A DNA stretch of 64,000 nucleotides from Victivallaceae bacterium (GCA_016292515.1 JAEDIJ010000002.1:53690-117689); one strand, 5' to 3'; counted from the first letter of the stretch, positions 16,175 through 27,037 are shown. Translations and numbers: made by a program. Notes: generated from the sequence alone by a model not told the origin.

Positions 16175-17533
16175 TTATTCGTAGTGCAACGCCTCGATCG
16201 GGTCGAGTTTCGACGCTTTCCACGCGGGATAAAAGCCGAAAAGGATCCCGACGGCGGCGCTGACGACGAAACTTGCGACCACGGCGGAAGGACTTGCGGC
16301 GATCGGCCAGTTAAGCTGGGATTCGACGAGGAGCGCGGTTCCGTGACCGACGATGATGCCGACGATGCCGCCGAGCATACAGAGCACGATCGACTCGATG
16401 AGGAATTGTTTCAGGATATCGCGCGACCTCGCGCCGACCGCCATGCGCAGACCGATCTCGCGGGTGCGTTCGGTGACGGAAACGAGCATGATGTTCATAA
16501 TGCCGACGCCGCCGACGAGGAGCGAGATCATCGCGACGATCAACAAAAGATTGGTCATCAATTCGGAAGTGCCGTGCATCATATTGAGGAAGTCGGCGTT
16601 GTTGTGGATGCGGAAATCGTCGTCGATCTCGTCGCTCAAATGGTGGCGTTCGCGCAACAACAGCGAAATTTCGCGGACGGCGTCCTGGACTTTGTCGGTG
16701 TCGGTCGCCGCGACGAGGATCTGGGTGAGGCGGACGAATTTCGGCGTCCACAGATAATCGCCGGCGCGGTTGGAATCCTGCGCCGGATAAAGCGCGATGC
16801 CGGAGCCGCTGTAAATCGCGCCGGGGGTGCTGGAAGCCGTGCGCGAAGTATTGGTGGCGGAGCCGTTGCTGCGCCCCGTGATACGCATTCTCACGGTCGT
16901 CCACGGCGCGAGGATGACGTCGTCCTCGTCGCCGCCCCACATACTGGCGCCCTTGGCTTTCATCACGCCGATGACGCGGAAAGTCGAATTGCCGATGCGC
17001 AGTTCCGCGTCGATCGGGGATTTGCCGCCGAAAAGTTCACGCAAAACGGTTTGACCGACAAGACAGACGCGTGCGTTGGTGTCCAACTCTCGCTGGGTGA
17101 AAAGGCGTCCCTCCTCGACATCCCAGTTGCGGATGACAAAATAATCGGGATCGACGCCCGTGATATTGGCGGGGACCCAGTTGTTGTTGCCGTAGATGAG
17201 CTGGATGTTGCTCGCGCCGACGAGGGCGGAAACGTATTGAACGCTCGGGCACTCCTTACGGATCGCTTCGGCATCGGCGGGAATGAGCGAGATCCAGCTG
17301 CTCGTACCCATACTGATGCCGGCGACGCGGCGGGCGCCGCCCATCACGACGATCGAATTCGCCCCCATCCGCTCGATGTTTTTGCGGATCGCTTCGGCGG
17401 AACCGTTGCCGATCTCCATCATCGCGATGACGGCGGCGATGCCGATGACGATGCCGAGCGTGGTGAGCAACGCGCGGGTGGGATTGCGGCGCAACGCTTT
17501 GAGCGCGACCAAAATGGTATTGACGAAACTCAT
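16175..17533 (-). CDS. MacB-type ABC transporter permease
   Basis: The 452-residue protein has the MacB/FtsX topology: one N-terminal membrane helix (LTTLGIVIGIAAVIAM), a large periplasmic domain (~50-320) and three C-terminal helices (LLLIVAMISLLVGGVGIMNI onward) with the conserved RTREIGLRMAVGAR loop. It would act with the adjoining ATPase and periplasmic adaptor to drive export of a peptide, lipid or drug from the periplasm. The start overlaps the ATPase stop as ATGA. In E. coli MacB the ATPase and permease are fused; here they are separate. Confidence 0.92.
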   Translation of the reverse strand: MSFVNTILVALKALRRNPTRALLTTLGIVIGIAAVIAMMEIGNGSAEAIRKNIERMGANSIVVMGGARRVAGISMGTSSWISLIPADAEAIRKECPSVQYVSALVGASNIQLIYGNNNWVPANITGVDPDYFVIRNWDVEEGRLFTQRELDTNARVCLVGQTVLRELFGGKSPIDAELRIGNSTFRVIGVMKAKGASMWGGDEDDVILAPWTTVRMRITGRSNGSATNTSRTASSTPGAIYSGSGIALYPAQDSNRAGDYLWTPKFVRLTQILVAATDTDKVQDAVREISLLLRERHHLSDEIDDDFRIHNNADFLNMMHGTSELMTNLLLIVAMISLLVGGVGIMNIMLVSVTERTREIGLRMAVGARSRDILKQFLIESIVLCMLGGIVGIIVGHGTALLVESQLNWPIAASPSAVVASFVVSAAVGILFGFYPAWKASKLDPIEALHYE

Positions 17534-18216
17534 TTGCCGCTCCTTTCGCTGACGATGTTGCCGTCGACCATGCGGATCTGGCGGCGGGCGCAGTTGGCGA
17601 TCTCGTCGGAGTGGGTGACGAGGATCACGGTGATGCCGGCTTCGTGCAGTTTTTCAAACATCTGCATCACTTCGACGCTCGTTTTGGAGTCGAGGTTGCC
17701 GGTCGGCTCGTCCGCCAGTACGACGGGAGGCTTGTTGATGAGCGCGCGGGCGATGGCGACGCGCTGCTGCTGACCGCCGGAAAGCTGCGAGGGGTAATGC
17801 CCCATGCGTTCGGCAAGTCCCACTTCTTTGAGCGCGGCGATGCCGCGTTCGCGCCGTTCCTGCTGGCTCATTTTGCCCGCGGTGTAACTCAACGGCATGA
17901 TGACGTTTTCCAGCGCGGAAGTGCGCGGAAGCAAATTGAAACTCTGAAAGACGAAACCGATTTTCTGGTTGCGCAAAATGGCGCGGCGGTCGCCGGAAAC
18001 GCGTCCGACTTCCTCGCCTTCAAAGAAGTAATCCCCTCCCGTCGGCCGATCAAGACAGCCGAGGATATTCATCAGCGTGCTTTTGCCGGAGCCGGATGCG
18101 CCCATCAGCGCGACGTACTCTCCCCGGTCGATCGAAAGCGACACGCCTTTGAGCACCGGCACGTCGATCTCGCCGAGGAAGTAGGTCTTTTGGATGTTTT
18201 TGAGTTCGATCAGCAT
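17530..18216 (-). CDS. MacB/LolD-type ABC transporter ATPase
   Basis: The 228-residue protein is a complete ABC ATPase: Walker A GASGSGKST (~40), Q-loop FQSFNLLP, signature LSGGQQQRVAIARAL (~138), Walker B VVLADEPTGNLDS and switch VTHSDE. EPTGNLDS marks the MacB/LolD/FtsE subfamily. It shares one base with the adaptor stop (TAATG) and four with the permease start. It powers the tripartite-type exporter encoded with it. Confidence 0.94.
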   Translation of the reverse strand: MLIELKNIQKTYFLGEIDVPVLKGVSLSIDRGEYVALMGASGSGKSTLMNILGCLDRPTGGDYFFEGEEVGRVSGDRRAILRNQKIGFVFQSFNLLPRTSALENVIMPLSYTAGKMSQQERRERGIAALKEVGLAERMGHYPSQLSGGQQQRVAIARALINKPPVVLADEPTGNLDSKTSVEVMQMFEKLHEAGITVILVTHSDEIANCARRQIRMVDGNIVSERSGK

Positions 18217-19553
18217 TATTTCTGCCCCTTGGCGGCCTTGGCGCTGTTGCGGACGCGGGTCGGCGGTTTGTTGACAAAGGGACTTTCCTTTTCGCCTTTG
18301 GGATTATCCTTGCCGGCAGCGATGGTGAGGATGCGGTGCGCGCTGACGATCTCCATACCTTCTTTCAGATCGGGGGAGGAAACTTCGACGGTCGAACCGC
18401 TGGAAACGCCGGTTTTCACCGCCACCGGGCGCAACAATTGATCCTGACCGAGAAGCCAGACGGTGCGTTTGCCGCGGCCGAGATAATCGGCGAGACGGTC
18501 GCGGTATTCGGGGGCGACCAGTTCCGCGGAGGGGCGGTAACGCAGTGCCGCGGTCGAAACGTAGAGGACATTGTCGCTCTGCGCCTTGATGAATTTGACG
18601 TTGGCGGTCAAGTAGGGGATCAGACGACCGTTGGAGTTGTCGGTGTCGATCTCCACGACGTAAGTGACGACGTTTTGCGACATCGTCGCGTTGAGGCGGA
18701 CTTTGGAAACCGTGCCGATGAATTCTTCATTCGGGAAAGTGTCGACCGTGAAAACGACAGGCATCCCCGGCTTGATGCTGCCGATATCGGCTTCGTTGAC
18801 CGACGCCCAGACCTGCATTTTTTTCAAGTCGGCGGCGATCAGGAAAATGCTCGACGTGCTCATGCTGGAAACGAGCGTCTGTCCGACGCTCACGCGGCGG
18901 TCGATGATGACGCCGTCGATCGGGGAAATGATCTTGCAGTAACTCAAATTGCGTTCCGCCTTGACGAGCGCGGCTTTGGCGATCTCCATCTGGGCTTCCG
19001 CCTGTTTGAGCGAAGCCTGGGCGACTTCGACGTTGGCTTTGCTGACGAGATATTCCGCCTCGGCGGCGTCGTAATCGCTCTTGGAAAAAGAACCTTTGGG
19101 ATGAAGTTCCTGCGCCCGCGTCCAGTTATGCTCGGCGAGCGCGAGTTTCGCCTGCTCCTGATTGAGCGTCGCGATCGCGCTGAGGATCTTGACTTCCGCT
19201 TGAAGTTTGCTCGCATTCGCTTCGCGGAGCGCGGCGTCGTAGAGAACTTCGTCGATTTCGGCAAGCAACATTCCCTTGGTGACGCGCGAGCAGTAATCGA
19301 CTTCCTTGCCGTCGGCGTCGGTGCCGAAACTCATGATCTTGCCGGTCACCTGCGCACCGACGTTGATCAATTCCAGAGGCTCGACGGTTCCGCTTGCGCT
19401 GATGGTCGAGGCGACCTTGCCGCGCTGAACTTTTTCCGTAGTGAACTTGATCTCCTGTTTTTCACCGTAAAAACGGTTCCAGAGCAGGACCCCGAGAGAA
19501 ATGACGGCGGCGATGATGACCAAAGTCAAGGCGTAGCGGAGAAATTTTTTCAT
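18216..19553 (-). CDS. MacA-like periplasmic adaptor (HlyD family)
   Basis: The 445-residue protein has one N-terminal membrane anchor (YALTLVIIAAVISLGVLLW). The lipoyl-like half motifs are VASTISASGTVEPLELINVG (~50) and CKIISPIDGVIIDRRVSVG (~205). Between them is a long coiled-coil hairpin (~105-200), as in MacA. A beta-barrel domain follows (WASVNEADIGSIKPGMPV). It would bridge the permease to an outer-membrane channel, which is not encoded in the window. The Lys-rich tail (~415-445) is unusual. It heads a macA-ATPase-permease-hisHF-ABC-F gene string. Confidence 0.92.
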   Translation of the reverse strand: MKKFLRYALTLVIIAAVISLGVLLWNRFYGEKQEIKFTTEKVQRGKVASTISASGTVEPLELINVGAQVTGKIMSFGTDADGKEVDYCSRVTKGMLLAEIDEVLYDAALREANASKLQAEVKILSAIATLNQEQAKLALAEHNWTRAQELHPKGSFSKSDYDAAEAEYLVSKANVEVAQASLKQAEAQMEIAKAALVKAERNLSYCKIISPIDGVIIDRRVSVGQTLVSSMSTSSIFLIAADLKKMQVWASVNEADIGSIKPGMPVVFTVDTFPNEEFIGTVSKVRLNATMSQNVVTYVVEIDTDNSNGRLIPYLTANVKFIKAQSDNVLYVSTAALRYRPSAELVAPEYRDRLADYLGRGKRTVWLLGQDQLLRPVAVKTGVSSGSTVEVSSPDLKEGMEIVSAHRILTIAAGKDNPKGEKESPFVNKPPTRVRNSAKAAKGQK

Positions 19554-19596
19554 AACCCAATCATCCTTTTTTTATTGCGTAATTGGTTGTTTGACC

Positions 19597-20094
19597 TTAT
19601 AACGTATCAACTTTACAATTTATTGCATCTTTTTCGCGAATTTCGGCAATCGTTTGCTGCGCGGCGGCGGCGGAAAAGCCGCGCGCGGCGAGAAAACGAA
19701 AAAGTTTTTCCCGCTTTTTCCGCGGATCGCTTTCCCGGCTCAAACTGCGCCATTTCGCGCTCGCCGCCTGACGGCACGAATCGATCTCGCGATCGTCACT
19801 TCCGGCAAGCGTCTGCTGAATTTCTTCGTTGCCGATGCCGCGTCGCGCGAGTTTCATTTTGATCATCCGCGGGCCGTTTCCGGCGCGGTACAATTCGTCG
19901 GAAAAAGCCTCCGCAAATTCCCGGTCGTCGATGAAGTGCCGCTTCCGGCACTCCGCCAGCGCGGCGGCGATCTCCGCCGCCGGATAATCGAAACGGAAAA
20001 GTTTTTCCCGTAATTCACGCTCGGAGCAGGCGCGCCGGTCGAGCTGACGCAATGCTTCCTCAAACGCCGAGTGACGCGGAATTTTCTTTTCCAT
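19597..20094 (-). CDS. recX: RecX-family regulatory protein
   Basis: The 165-residue protein has the three-helix repeats of RecX: ALRQLDRRACSERELREKL (~13), CRKRHFIDDREFAEAF (~48), and GPRMIKMKLARRGIGNEEIQ (~75), then a third KLFRFLAARGFSAAAAQQTI (~140). RecX binds RecA filaments and limits recombinase activity. I start at ATG 20094, six bases after the apgM stop. The TTG at 20103 is less likely. recA is not in the window. Placement after apgM is probably only operonic convenience. Confidence 0.88.
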   Translation of the reverse strand: MEKKIPRHSAFEEALRQLDRRACSERELREKLFRFDYPAAEIAAALAECRKRHFIDDREFAEAFSDELYRAGNGPRMIKMKLARRGIGNEEIQQTLAGSDDREIDSCRQAASAKWRSLSRESDPRKKREKLFRFLAARGFSAAAAQQTIAEIREKDAINCKVDTL

Positions 20095-20099
20095 AAAAA

Positions 20100-21314
20100 T
20101 CAATCCAGTTCAAGCAGTTTTCTGACCAACTGCGTCCCGCCCAGAAATCCGAGCGTTCCCTGCGGCGCAAGTTTTTCGCTGAAAGCAGAGATCCCGTCGC
20201 ACTTTGCGCAACTGCCGCAAACGGCGAGCGGTACCGGCGTCGTCGTATGACAGCGCAGTTTGAGCGGCACGGGGTGATCGGGCAATACCGCGAAATTGAT
20301 CTTGCGATTTTCCAGAGCACGCAACACCGGTACGACGATCTTGGCGTCGAAGTCCTCGATCGCCCGCATTTTGAGTTTCAGGTCGCCGAGGTGGGAACAT
20401 TCATCGATCGCCTCGACGTGCAGATAGACGAGATCGTGCGTTTCGATCGCTTTGAGCGCGGCTTCGACTTTGCCCGCGTAATTGGTGTCGAGAAATCCGG
20501 TCGCGCCGGGCACGTCGAGGACGTCCATTTTGCCGCAATGCCCGATCCCCTTGATGACATCGACCGCGCTGATGACGGCGGCACTGCGTCCGGGATAAAG
20601 CAAGCCGAAAGGCGGCAGTTTCGGCATTCTGCCGGGGCTCCACGGCCAGATCGCGTTGGCGGGCATTTTCCTGCCGCGGTTGACGGGATGATCGGCGAGA
20701 AACGCCGCGCATTTGGCACAAAGATCATTCAAAAAAGCGACCGTTTCGCGCGCTTCGGCGGAATCATCCTTTGCCGTCAGCGGACAATCCGCGACGGGAA
20801 TATCCTGCGAGGCGTCGGGTTTGTAGTAGTCGATCGCACTTGAAAACCGCTTGCCGTGCAGGACGAGGAGATTGCGGTAACTTACGCCCGTGTGAAACGT
20901 GACGAGATCGGAAGCGAATTTTTTTTGCAGATCGCGCATCAAGATCGCCGCGTCTTCGGGCGCGATATGCCCGGAGGAGTAATCGCGCAACACGCCGTCC
21001 GGGGAAACGCTGACCAGATTGCACCGCCACGCGACGTCGTCGGGCGCGAGCGCGATGCCCTGCGCCATCGCTTCGATCGGACCGCGCCCCGGATAGTTGC
21101 GGACGGGATCGAAGCCGAGGACGGACATATTGGCGACGTCCGAAGAGGTCGGCAGCCCCTCCGGCAAAGTCAGAAACGTGCCGCTTTCGCCGCGGCGCGC
21201 GATCTCATCCATTCCGGGGGTATGCGCGGCTTCGAGCGGCGTCCTGCCTCCGAGTTCCTCCAAACTTTCATCCGCCATACCGTCGGCGAGAAAAATGATC
21301 GCTTTGGGATTCAT
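20100..21314 (-). CDS. apgM: 2,3-bisphosphoglycerate-independent phosphoglycerate mutase, ApgM type
   Basis: The 404-residue protein belongs to the alkaline-phosphatase superfamily. IFLADGMADES (~8) holds a metal-binding Asp, LPTSSDVANMSVLGFDP (~54) the serine nucleophile region, GPIEAMAQGI (~77) the substrate loop, and YLHVEAIDECSHLGD (~300) metal ligands. It interconverts 3- and 2-phosphoglycerate in glycolysis without a bisphosphoglycerate cofactor. Some relatives were annotated as homoserine kinase-like, so that alternative is kept open. The start overlaps the DUF167 stop (ATGA). Confidence 0.9.
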   Translation of the reverse strand: MNPKAIIFLADGMADESLEELGGRTPLEAAHTPGMDEIARRGESGTFLTLPEGLPTSSDVANMSVLGFDPVRNYPGRGPIEAMAQGIALAPDDVAWRCNLVSVSPDGVLRDYSSGHIAPEDAAILMRDLQKKFASDLVTFHTGVSYRNLLVLHGKRFSSAIDYYKPDASQDIPVADCPLTAKDDSAEARETVAFLNDLCAKCAAFLADHPVNRGRKMPANAIWPWSPGRMPKLPPFGLLYPGRSAAVISAVDVIKGIGHCGKMDVLDVPGATGFLDTNYAGKVEAALKAIETHDLVYLHVEAIDECSHLGDLKLKMRAIEDFDAKIVVPVLRALENRKINFAVLPDHPVPLKLRCHTTTPVPLAVCGSCAKCDGISAFSEKLAPQGTLGFLGGTQLVRKLLELD

Positions 21315-21602
21315 GGTAAAACTTCTTTCACTTTTTCCATCAACTCCGCGGAATTGCCGCGGATCAAAAATTTTTTGTCACGGCTCTTTTCGCCGGAAAT
21401 CAACTCCACGTTGCGTGCCGCGACGCCGAAAAAATCCGCCAGAAAGCGGATGACGGCGCAATTGGCGCGGCCGTCGACCGGCGGCGCGCTGACGGCGATT
21501 TTGAGTCGCTCTCCGTACATCCCCGCAAACGCTTCGCGCCTGGCTCCGGGTTGAAGATGAACTTCGATCCGGAGCCCGTCGGGGACGATCGAGCAGGCGT
21601 TA

Positions 21603-21613
<11 letters not shown>
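21311..21613 (-). CDS. DUF167/YggU-family protein
   Basis: This 100-residue protein has the family core: RIEVHLQPGARREAFAG (~15), LKIAVSAPPVDGRANCAVI (~40) and VELISGEKSRDKKFLIRG (~72). Structures of this family show a small alpha/beta fold, and the function is unknown. I start at ATG 21613, overlapping the ftsH end by 11 bases. ATG at 21622 is an alternative, and the open frame further upstream is a shadow of ftsH. It is coupled to apgM by ATGA. Confidence 0.85.
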
Positions 21614-23687
<2,074 letters not shown>

Positions 23688-23741
23688 AGTTCTCCTTGAA
23701 ACAGCGCAAAAATCCCATAAAAAGGATCTGCGGGAAATCCA

Positions 23742-24257
23742 TTAAAGCGACATCAGCATTAAGACGATCATCGCCAGTGCCGCCAGACCGACGATGCCGA
23801 TCCCGACGTAAAAGGCGAGTTTCGTCCAGGAACTTTTTGCCGCTTCCTTGCCGGCGAGCGGATTCAGATTGGCAGTCTGCCGGATCACGCCGGTGTCGAG
23901 TTTGGAAATATCGATCGTCGGAGCGGTGCGCGTCGCGCTCGCCTTGGCGTCTCTGGCGTCAAAAAGGACTTCCACCGCGCCGAAAAGGATCAGATCGGAA
24001 TTTTTCAATTCCTTTTCGGTGATCGGTTCGTCGTTGACGCGGGTGCCGTTGGTGCTGTCGTTGTCGCGCAGAGTGTAGATGACTTTGCCGTCGCGCTCAC
24101 CCCGGATCAGGTCGGCGTGGTGACCGCTCAAACTGCCTTCGGGAATGCAGATGTCCATCGATTCGCGGCGGCCGATGCTCATCACTTCCTTGTCCAGCTC
24201 GAACGTCTTGCCGCGCATCATCTCGTGCAACACCGTCAATTTCGGATTGTTCGCCAT
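23742..24257 (-). CDS. FHA-domain protein with C-terminal membrane anchor
   Basis: The 171-residue protein has a forkhead-associated domain at ~8-100: SIGRRESMDICIPEGSLSGH and DNDSTNGTRVND hold the conserved GR, SxxH and NG residues that bind phosphothreonine. One membrane helix closes the protein (LAFYVGIGIVGLAALAMIVL). It would be a tail-anchored reader of Ser/Thr phosphorylation, for which a Hanks kinase at 39230-40525 is one candidate writer. It is the first gene of the ftsH string and has its own promoter and AAAGGGCG ribosome site. Confidence 0.9.
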   Translation of the reverse strand: MANNPKLTVLHEMMRGKTFELDKEVMSIGRRESMDICIPEGSLSGHHADLIRGERDGKVIYTLRDNDSTNGTRVNDEPITEKELKNSDLILFGAVEVLFDARDAKASATRTAPTIDISKLDTGVIRQTANLNPLAGKEAAKSSWTKLAFYVGIGIVGLAALAMIVLMLMSL

Positions 24258-24318
24258 AAAAAACGCCCTTTATTTTGATTGAAAAGTCAAAAGACTCATT
24301 ATAATACACTCAGTTATG

Positions 24319-24347
24319 AATATATCACGAAATTTGAAAAAAATCAA
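24319..24347 (-). promoter_or_regulatory. Promoter of the FHA-ftsH gene string
   Basis: TTGATT (24342-24347) and TATATT (24319-24324) on the minus strand, 17 bp spacing, about 60 nt before the ATG at 24257. Confidence 0.55.
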
Positions 24348-24408
24348 AAGATTTTGAGAGAAATCCGTCCTCTTTTTCGCAAAATATCGGAAAAAAATGT
24401 CCACGGCA

Positions 24409-24437
24409 TTGAAAAAAGTGCCGCGAGGTGGTATTTT
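24409..24437 (+). promoter_or_regulatory. Promoter of the exported coiled-coil gene
   Basis: TTGAAA (24409-24414) and TATTTT (24432-24437), 17 bp spacing, about 25 nt before the ATG at 24463. Confidence 0.5.
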
Positions 24438-24462
24438 CAGAGTATTCAACGAGAGTGAAATC

Positions 24463-25170
24463 ATGAAAAAAACCGTACTTTTTCTGCTTTGCGCAGTTCA
24501 TTTTCTTTTTGCTTTTGCCGAAGACGCTCCGGCATTGCGCGGCCGCATCGCCGAATTGGAAAAAGAAAACCTTCTGCTGCGCGGGGAGTTGAAAAGTCTG
24601 CGCGTCCAATCTGCGGAAAACGCCGCCAGGCTCGCCGAATTGGAGATCGCCGTTGCCGGAGTTCTCGATAGCGGCGAGATCCAGTCGCCCGAACGCCGCG
24701 AAGCGCGACTTTTGCTTTTGCTGGAAGAAATTTCCCGCCGCGGCACGCGTCTTGCGCTCCATACGACCGATCTGATCGCCCTGTTGCAGAAAAAATATCG
24801 GGCGATGCCGGAAAATTCCGCCGACCGCGCCGCGATGCTCCTCAAACTGGAACAGCTCGAAATGGAAAACAACCGCTTCGTCGCGTTGCTGAAACCCGTT
24901 GACACCCGCAACATTTCTCCCGTCCAAATCCTCGCCGTCGACCGCGAAAACCGTCTCGCCGTCATCGCCGTCGGGAGCGTTCACGGCATTTTCCCCGGAG
25001 TCTGTTACGACGTTGACGGCTTGCCGCTTCAACTTCGCGTCATCGCCACGCGGAGTTTCGTCAGTGCCGCCGCCGTCGAAAACGGCGATGCCGCCAAACT
25101 CAACCCCGGAATGCGTTGCACGATCCGCGAGAAAAAAATTGAAGTCAAACGTCCGCTCATCGAGAAATGA
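24463..25170 (+). CDS. Exported coiled-coil protein, function unknown
   Basis: The 235-residue protein starts at ATG 24463; the upstream in-frame GTG/ATG region covers promoter DNA. A signal peptide (MKKTVLFLLCAVHFLFAFA) precedes a heptad-rich coil at ~25-70 (LRGRIAELEKENLLLRGELK). A helical middle follows (~90-150), then a compact beta-rich end (ILAVDRENRLAVIAVGSVHG ~165, IPG-like turn IFPGVCYD). The end resembles short beta-barrel modules seen after coiled coils in envelope proteins such as MreC, but I would not name it so. It is probably periplasmic. It stands alone between divergent promoters and a tRNA. Confidence 0.7.
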   Translation: MKKTVLFLLCAVHFLFAFAEDAPALRGRIAELEKENLLLRGELKSLRVQSAENAARLAELEIAVAGVLDSGEIQSPERREARLLLLLEEISRRGTRLALHTTDLIALLQKKYRAMPENSADRAAMLLKLEQLEMENNRFVALLKPVDTRNISPVQILAVDRENRLAVIAVGSVHGIFPGVCYDVDGLPLQLRVIATRSFVSAAAVENGDAAKLNPGMRCTIREKKIEVKRPLIEK

Positions 25171-25203
25171 TCCGAAAAAATCCGGCTTTTTTTCGTTTCA
25201 GAT

Positions 25204-25231
25204 TTGACTTTTCGCATATCCGCGCTATTTT
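25204..25231 (+). promoter_or_regulatory. Promoter of the CAT tRNA
   Basis: TTGACT (25204-25209) and TATTTT (25226-25231, within TATTTTATAA), 16 bp spacing, 12 nt before the tRNA. The same pair precedes tRNA-Ser and the trp leader. Confidence 0.7.
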
Positions 25232-25243
25232 ATAAGACAAGGC

Positions 25244-25320
25244 GGCGGGTTAGCTCAGTTGGTTAGAGCGTCGGAATCATAATCCGCAGGTCCCCAGTTC
25301 GAGTCTGGGACCCGCTACCA
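25244..25320 (+). tRNA. tRNA with CAT anticodon (elongator Met, or Ile2)
   Basis: GGCGGGT pairs with ACCCGCT (first pair G-U) and is followed by A and an encoded CCA. The anticodon loop ATCATAA gives CAT. The D arm TAGCTCAGTTGGTTAGAGC and T loop GTTCGAG are normal. The G1-U72 pair argues against initiator Met only weakly. CAT can also be tRNA-Ile with lysidine. Confidence 0.93.
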
Positions 25321-25338
25321 CTTTCACTACCGACCAAG

Positions 25339-25362
25339 GATCGCAATTCTGCGATTCTTTTT
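25339..25362 (+). terminator. Terminator of the CAT tRNA
   Basis: ATCGCA-ATTC-TGCGAT followed by a T-rich run (TCTTTTTTTT). Confidence 0.7.
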
Positions 25363-25365
25363 TTT

Positions 25366-25386
25366 GCATCTTCGACGGTTTATGAT
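25366..25386 (+). repeat. Degenerate ISL3-type terminal repeat, solo
   Basis: GCATCTTCGACGGTTTATGA differs by one base from the element ends at 30033, 30354 and 63943. The 145 bases that follow, up to the terminator at 25532, have no recognisable gene. They may be IS or MITE debris. Confidence 0.55.
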
Positions 25387-25531
25387 ATTTCCTGCGCTTT
25401 TTTTGTGGGGATATCCCATGGAAGTCAAAGCGGAAGAAACGTCAGGATTTCTTTCGCTCGACAGAGCGAGACCACCTATGACGTGGCGTGAGTGCCCTCT
25501 TGTTTCCATCCGGCACCGACTTACGACCGCA

Positions 25532-25562
25532 AAAAAAGGGCGACCGTTTTTCGCGGCCGCCC
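25532..25562 (-). terminator. Terminator of the first M24 gene
   Basis: On the minus strand GGGCGGCCG and CGGTCGCCC arms with a short loop are followed by seven T, 17 nt past the stop at 25579. Confidence 0.85.
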
Positions 25563-25578
25563 TTTTGTGCATATTTGA

Positions 25579-26754
25579 TTACTTCAATTCGGAAGTGTGG
25601 AGCGCGTCCATTTTGGGACTGAAAGGCTTTGGGCCATTTTCCGTGATGAGGTAGCCGGTTTCGATGCGGGCACCGTTGAATTCGGGATGCCCGAAGAAAC
25701 TCACGTCGACGCAGACGGTCATACCGGGAGTCAGCACGTCATCGCTGTTGGGGCCGAAAAAGGGTGCTTCGGCTTCGAGCAGACCGATGGTGTGGGCGAA
25801 GGGGCAGACGAGATAGCGCAGCAGATCGTGCTTGGCAAAGTATTCGCGGCCGGGGGCGTCGATCTCGCGACCGGATCTGCCGACCTGCAACATCGCCTTG
25901 GTGAGGCGGAAAACTTCGCGCAAGTGATTGATGCAATCCTTTTGACGCGCGGTATATTCCCCCGAAACGGGGACGGTGTCGCCGAAAACGCCGGCGTAGC
26001 CGCGCCATTTGGGGGCGAGACCGAGCATCACGAGTTCACCGGATTCAAGCACTTTGCTCCCGGCGGTCGGGACGACCGCATTGGCGCGCGCGCCGCTGCC
26101 GACGATGGCGGAAAAGCCGAAACCGCTCGCGCCGCGGCTGCGTACGGCATATTCGCCTTCGGCGGCGACTTCGATCTCGCTCCTGCCGGGCTTGACGGCG
26201 GAAGTCATCGCGTCGCAGGCGGCGTCGGCGAGGTTGAAAGCGTGTCCGATCTGCTCGATCTCCCACGCGGATTTGATGTGACGCAGCGCGAGGAAATCAT
26301 CGGTGATGTCAACGAGTTCCACGCCCGCGAAACCGGCGAGGATCCCAGCGTGGCAGGCGGTCGGCATACGGTCGAGACCGACGAGACCGACGCGGGAAAC
26401 CTTGCCCAGCATCGCATTGAGTTCGGCAAAAAGATGCGGGAAGTCGATGATCGTTGCGTTGGGATATTCTTCGTCGGGAACCATGAAAACGGGGAAGTTG
26501 CGCGTTTCCTTGATCGCGCTTTCCTGCTTGGCAAAGGGTTCGCTTTCGGGGCCGCCGAGGATCATCGGGGTGCCGACGCGCGGCACGAGCACCGCGCCGC
26601 TTTCAAACTGGGGGCACCAGCCGGTCAGAAACCAGCCGTTGCCGATGTTGAATTCATCGTAGTAGACCAAAGCGAGGTCAAGTTTTTTCGCTTCGAGGAT
26701 CGCGCGGACTTTTGCCAGACGCGCCTGCGCTTCGGAATCGATCAAGTAACCCAT
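25579..26754 (-). CDS. Creatinase-like M24 protein 1
   Basis: The 391-residue protein has the two-domain layout of M24 enzymes: a creatinase-N-like domain (~1-145) and a pita-bread domain (~160-385). Of the five metal ligands, the D-x-G-A and S-D-x-T positions read LGLAP and AGV, so both Asp are lost. A His (FAHTIGLLEAEAP) and the late Glu (GARIETGYLIT) remain. That fits creatinase, which is metal-free, better than Xaa-Pro aminopeptidase. It is probably cytosolic. AAAGGAC lies before the ATG. A related paralogue is at 28587 beyond a MATE exporter. Confidence 0.82.
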   Translation of the reverse strand: MGYLIDSEAQARLAKVRAILEAKKLDLALVYYDEFNIGNGWFLTGWCPQFESGAVLVPRVGTPMILGGPESEPFAKQESAIKETRNFPVFMVPDEEYPNATIIDFPHLFAELNAMLGKVSRVGLVGLDRMPTACHAGILAGFAGVELVDITDDFLALRHIKSAWEIEQIGHAFNLADAACDAMTSAVKPGRSEIEVAAEGEYAVRSRGASGFGFSAIVGSGARANAVVPTAGSKVLESGELVMLGLAPKWRGYAGVFGDTVPVSGEYTARQKDCINHLREVFRLTKAMLQVGRSGREIDAPGREYFAKHDLLRYLVCPFAHTIGLLEAEAPFFGPNSDDVLTPGMTVCVDVSFFGHPEFNGARIETGYLITENGPKPFSPKMDALHTSELK

Positions 26755-26829
26755 GATTTTGTCCTTTCTTTATGAATAATGAGGGTTTTTTGACACAAAA
26801 ATTGCGTAAAAAAGAGAAAAGGACAAGTT

Positions 26830-26946
26830 TCAGAGGTCGGCGACCCGTTGGGGGATGTAAGCGGCGTCCATCCCGTTGCGGAAAAAAGCGGAAAAAGGCA
26901 GGGATGCCCTTTTTATCGTTTGAAAATTTGTGCCGCAATGTCGCAT
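26830..26946 (-). CDS. Possible 38-residue small protein or leader
   Basis: The frame MRHCGTNFQTIKRASLPFSA continues to end in YIPQRVADL and TGA. It starts 34 bases after a near-perfect promoter and has AAGGCG about 8 nt before the ATG. It ends 75 bases before the M24 start, on the same strand, so it may be a leader of that message. I know no homologue. The composition does not distinguish it from chance. Confidence 0.35.
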   Translation of the reverse strand: MRHCGTNFQTIKRASLPFSAFFRNGMDAAYIPQRVADL

Positions 26947-26979
26947 CGTAAATTCGCCTTATTTTCCGCTGACGGAAAT

Positions 26980-27008
26980 AATATACTCGATGAAAAACGC
27001 TTTGTCAA
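26980..27008 (-). promoter_or_regulatory. Consensus promoter upstream of M24 protein 1
   Basis: TTGACA (27003-27008) and TATATT (26980-26985) on the minus strand, 17 bp spacing. It fires toward the 38-residue frame and the M24 gene, giving a ~220-nt leader. Confidence 0.7.
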
Positions 27009-27037
27009 ATACTTTTCAAATCGAAAAAAGCGTGTTT

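Noticed and set aside
25364..25578. Open frame of ~96 codons on the plus strand after the tRNA terminator
   Set aside because: It runs from IS-end debris through a clear terminator into the antisense of the M24 gene; no ribosome site or motif.
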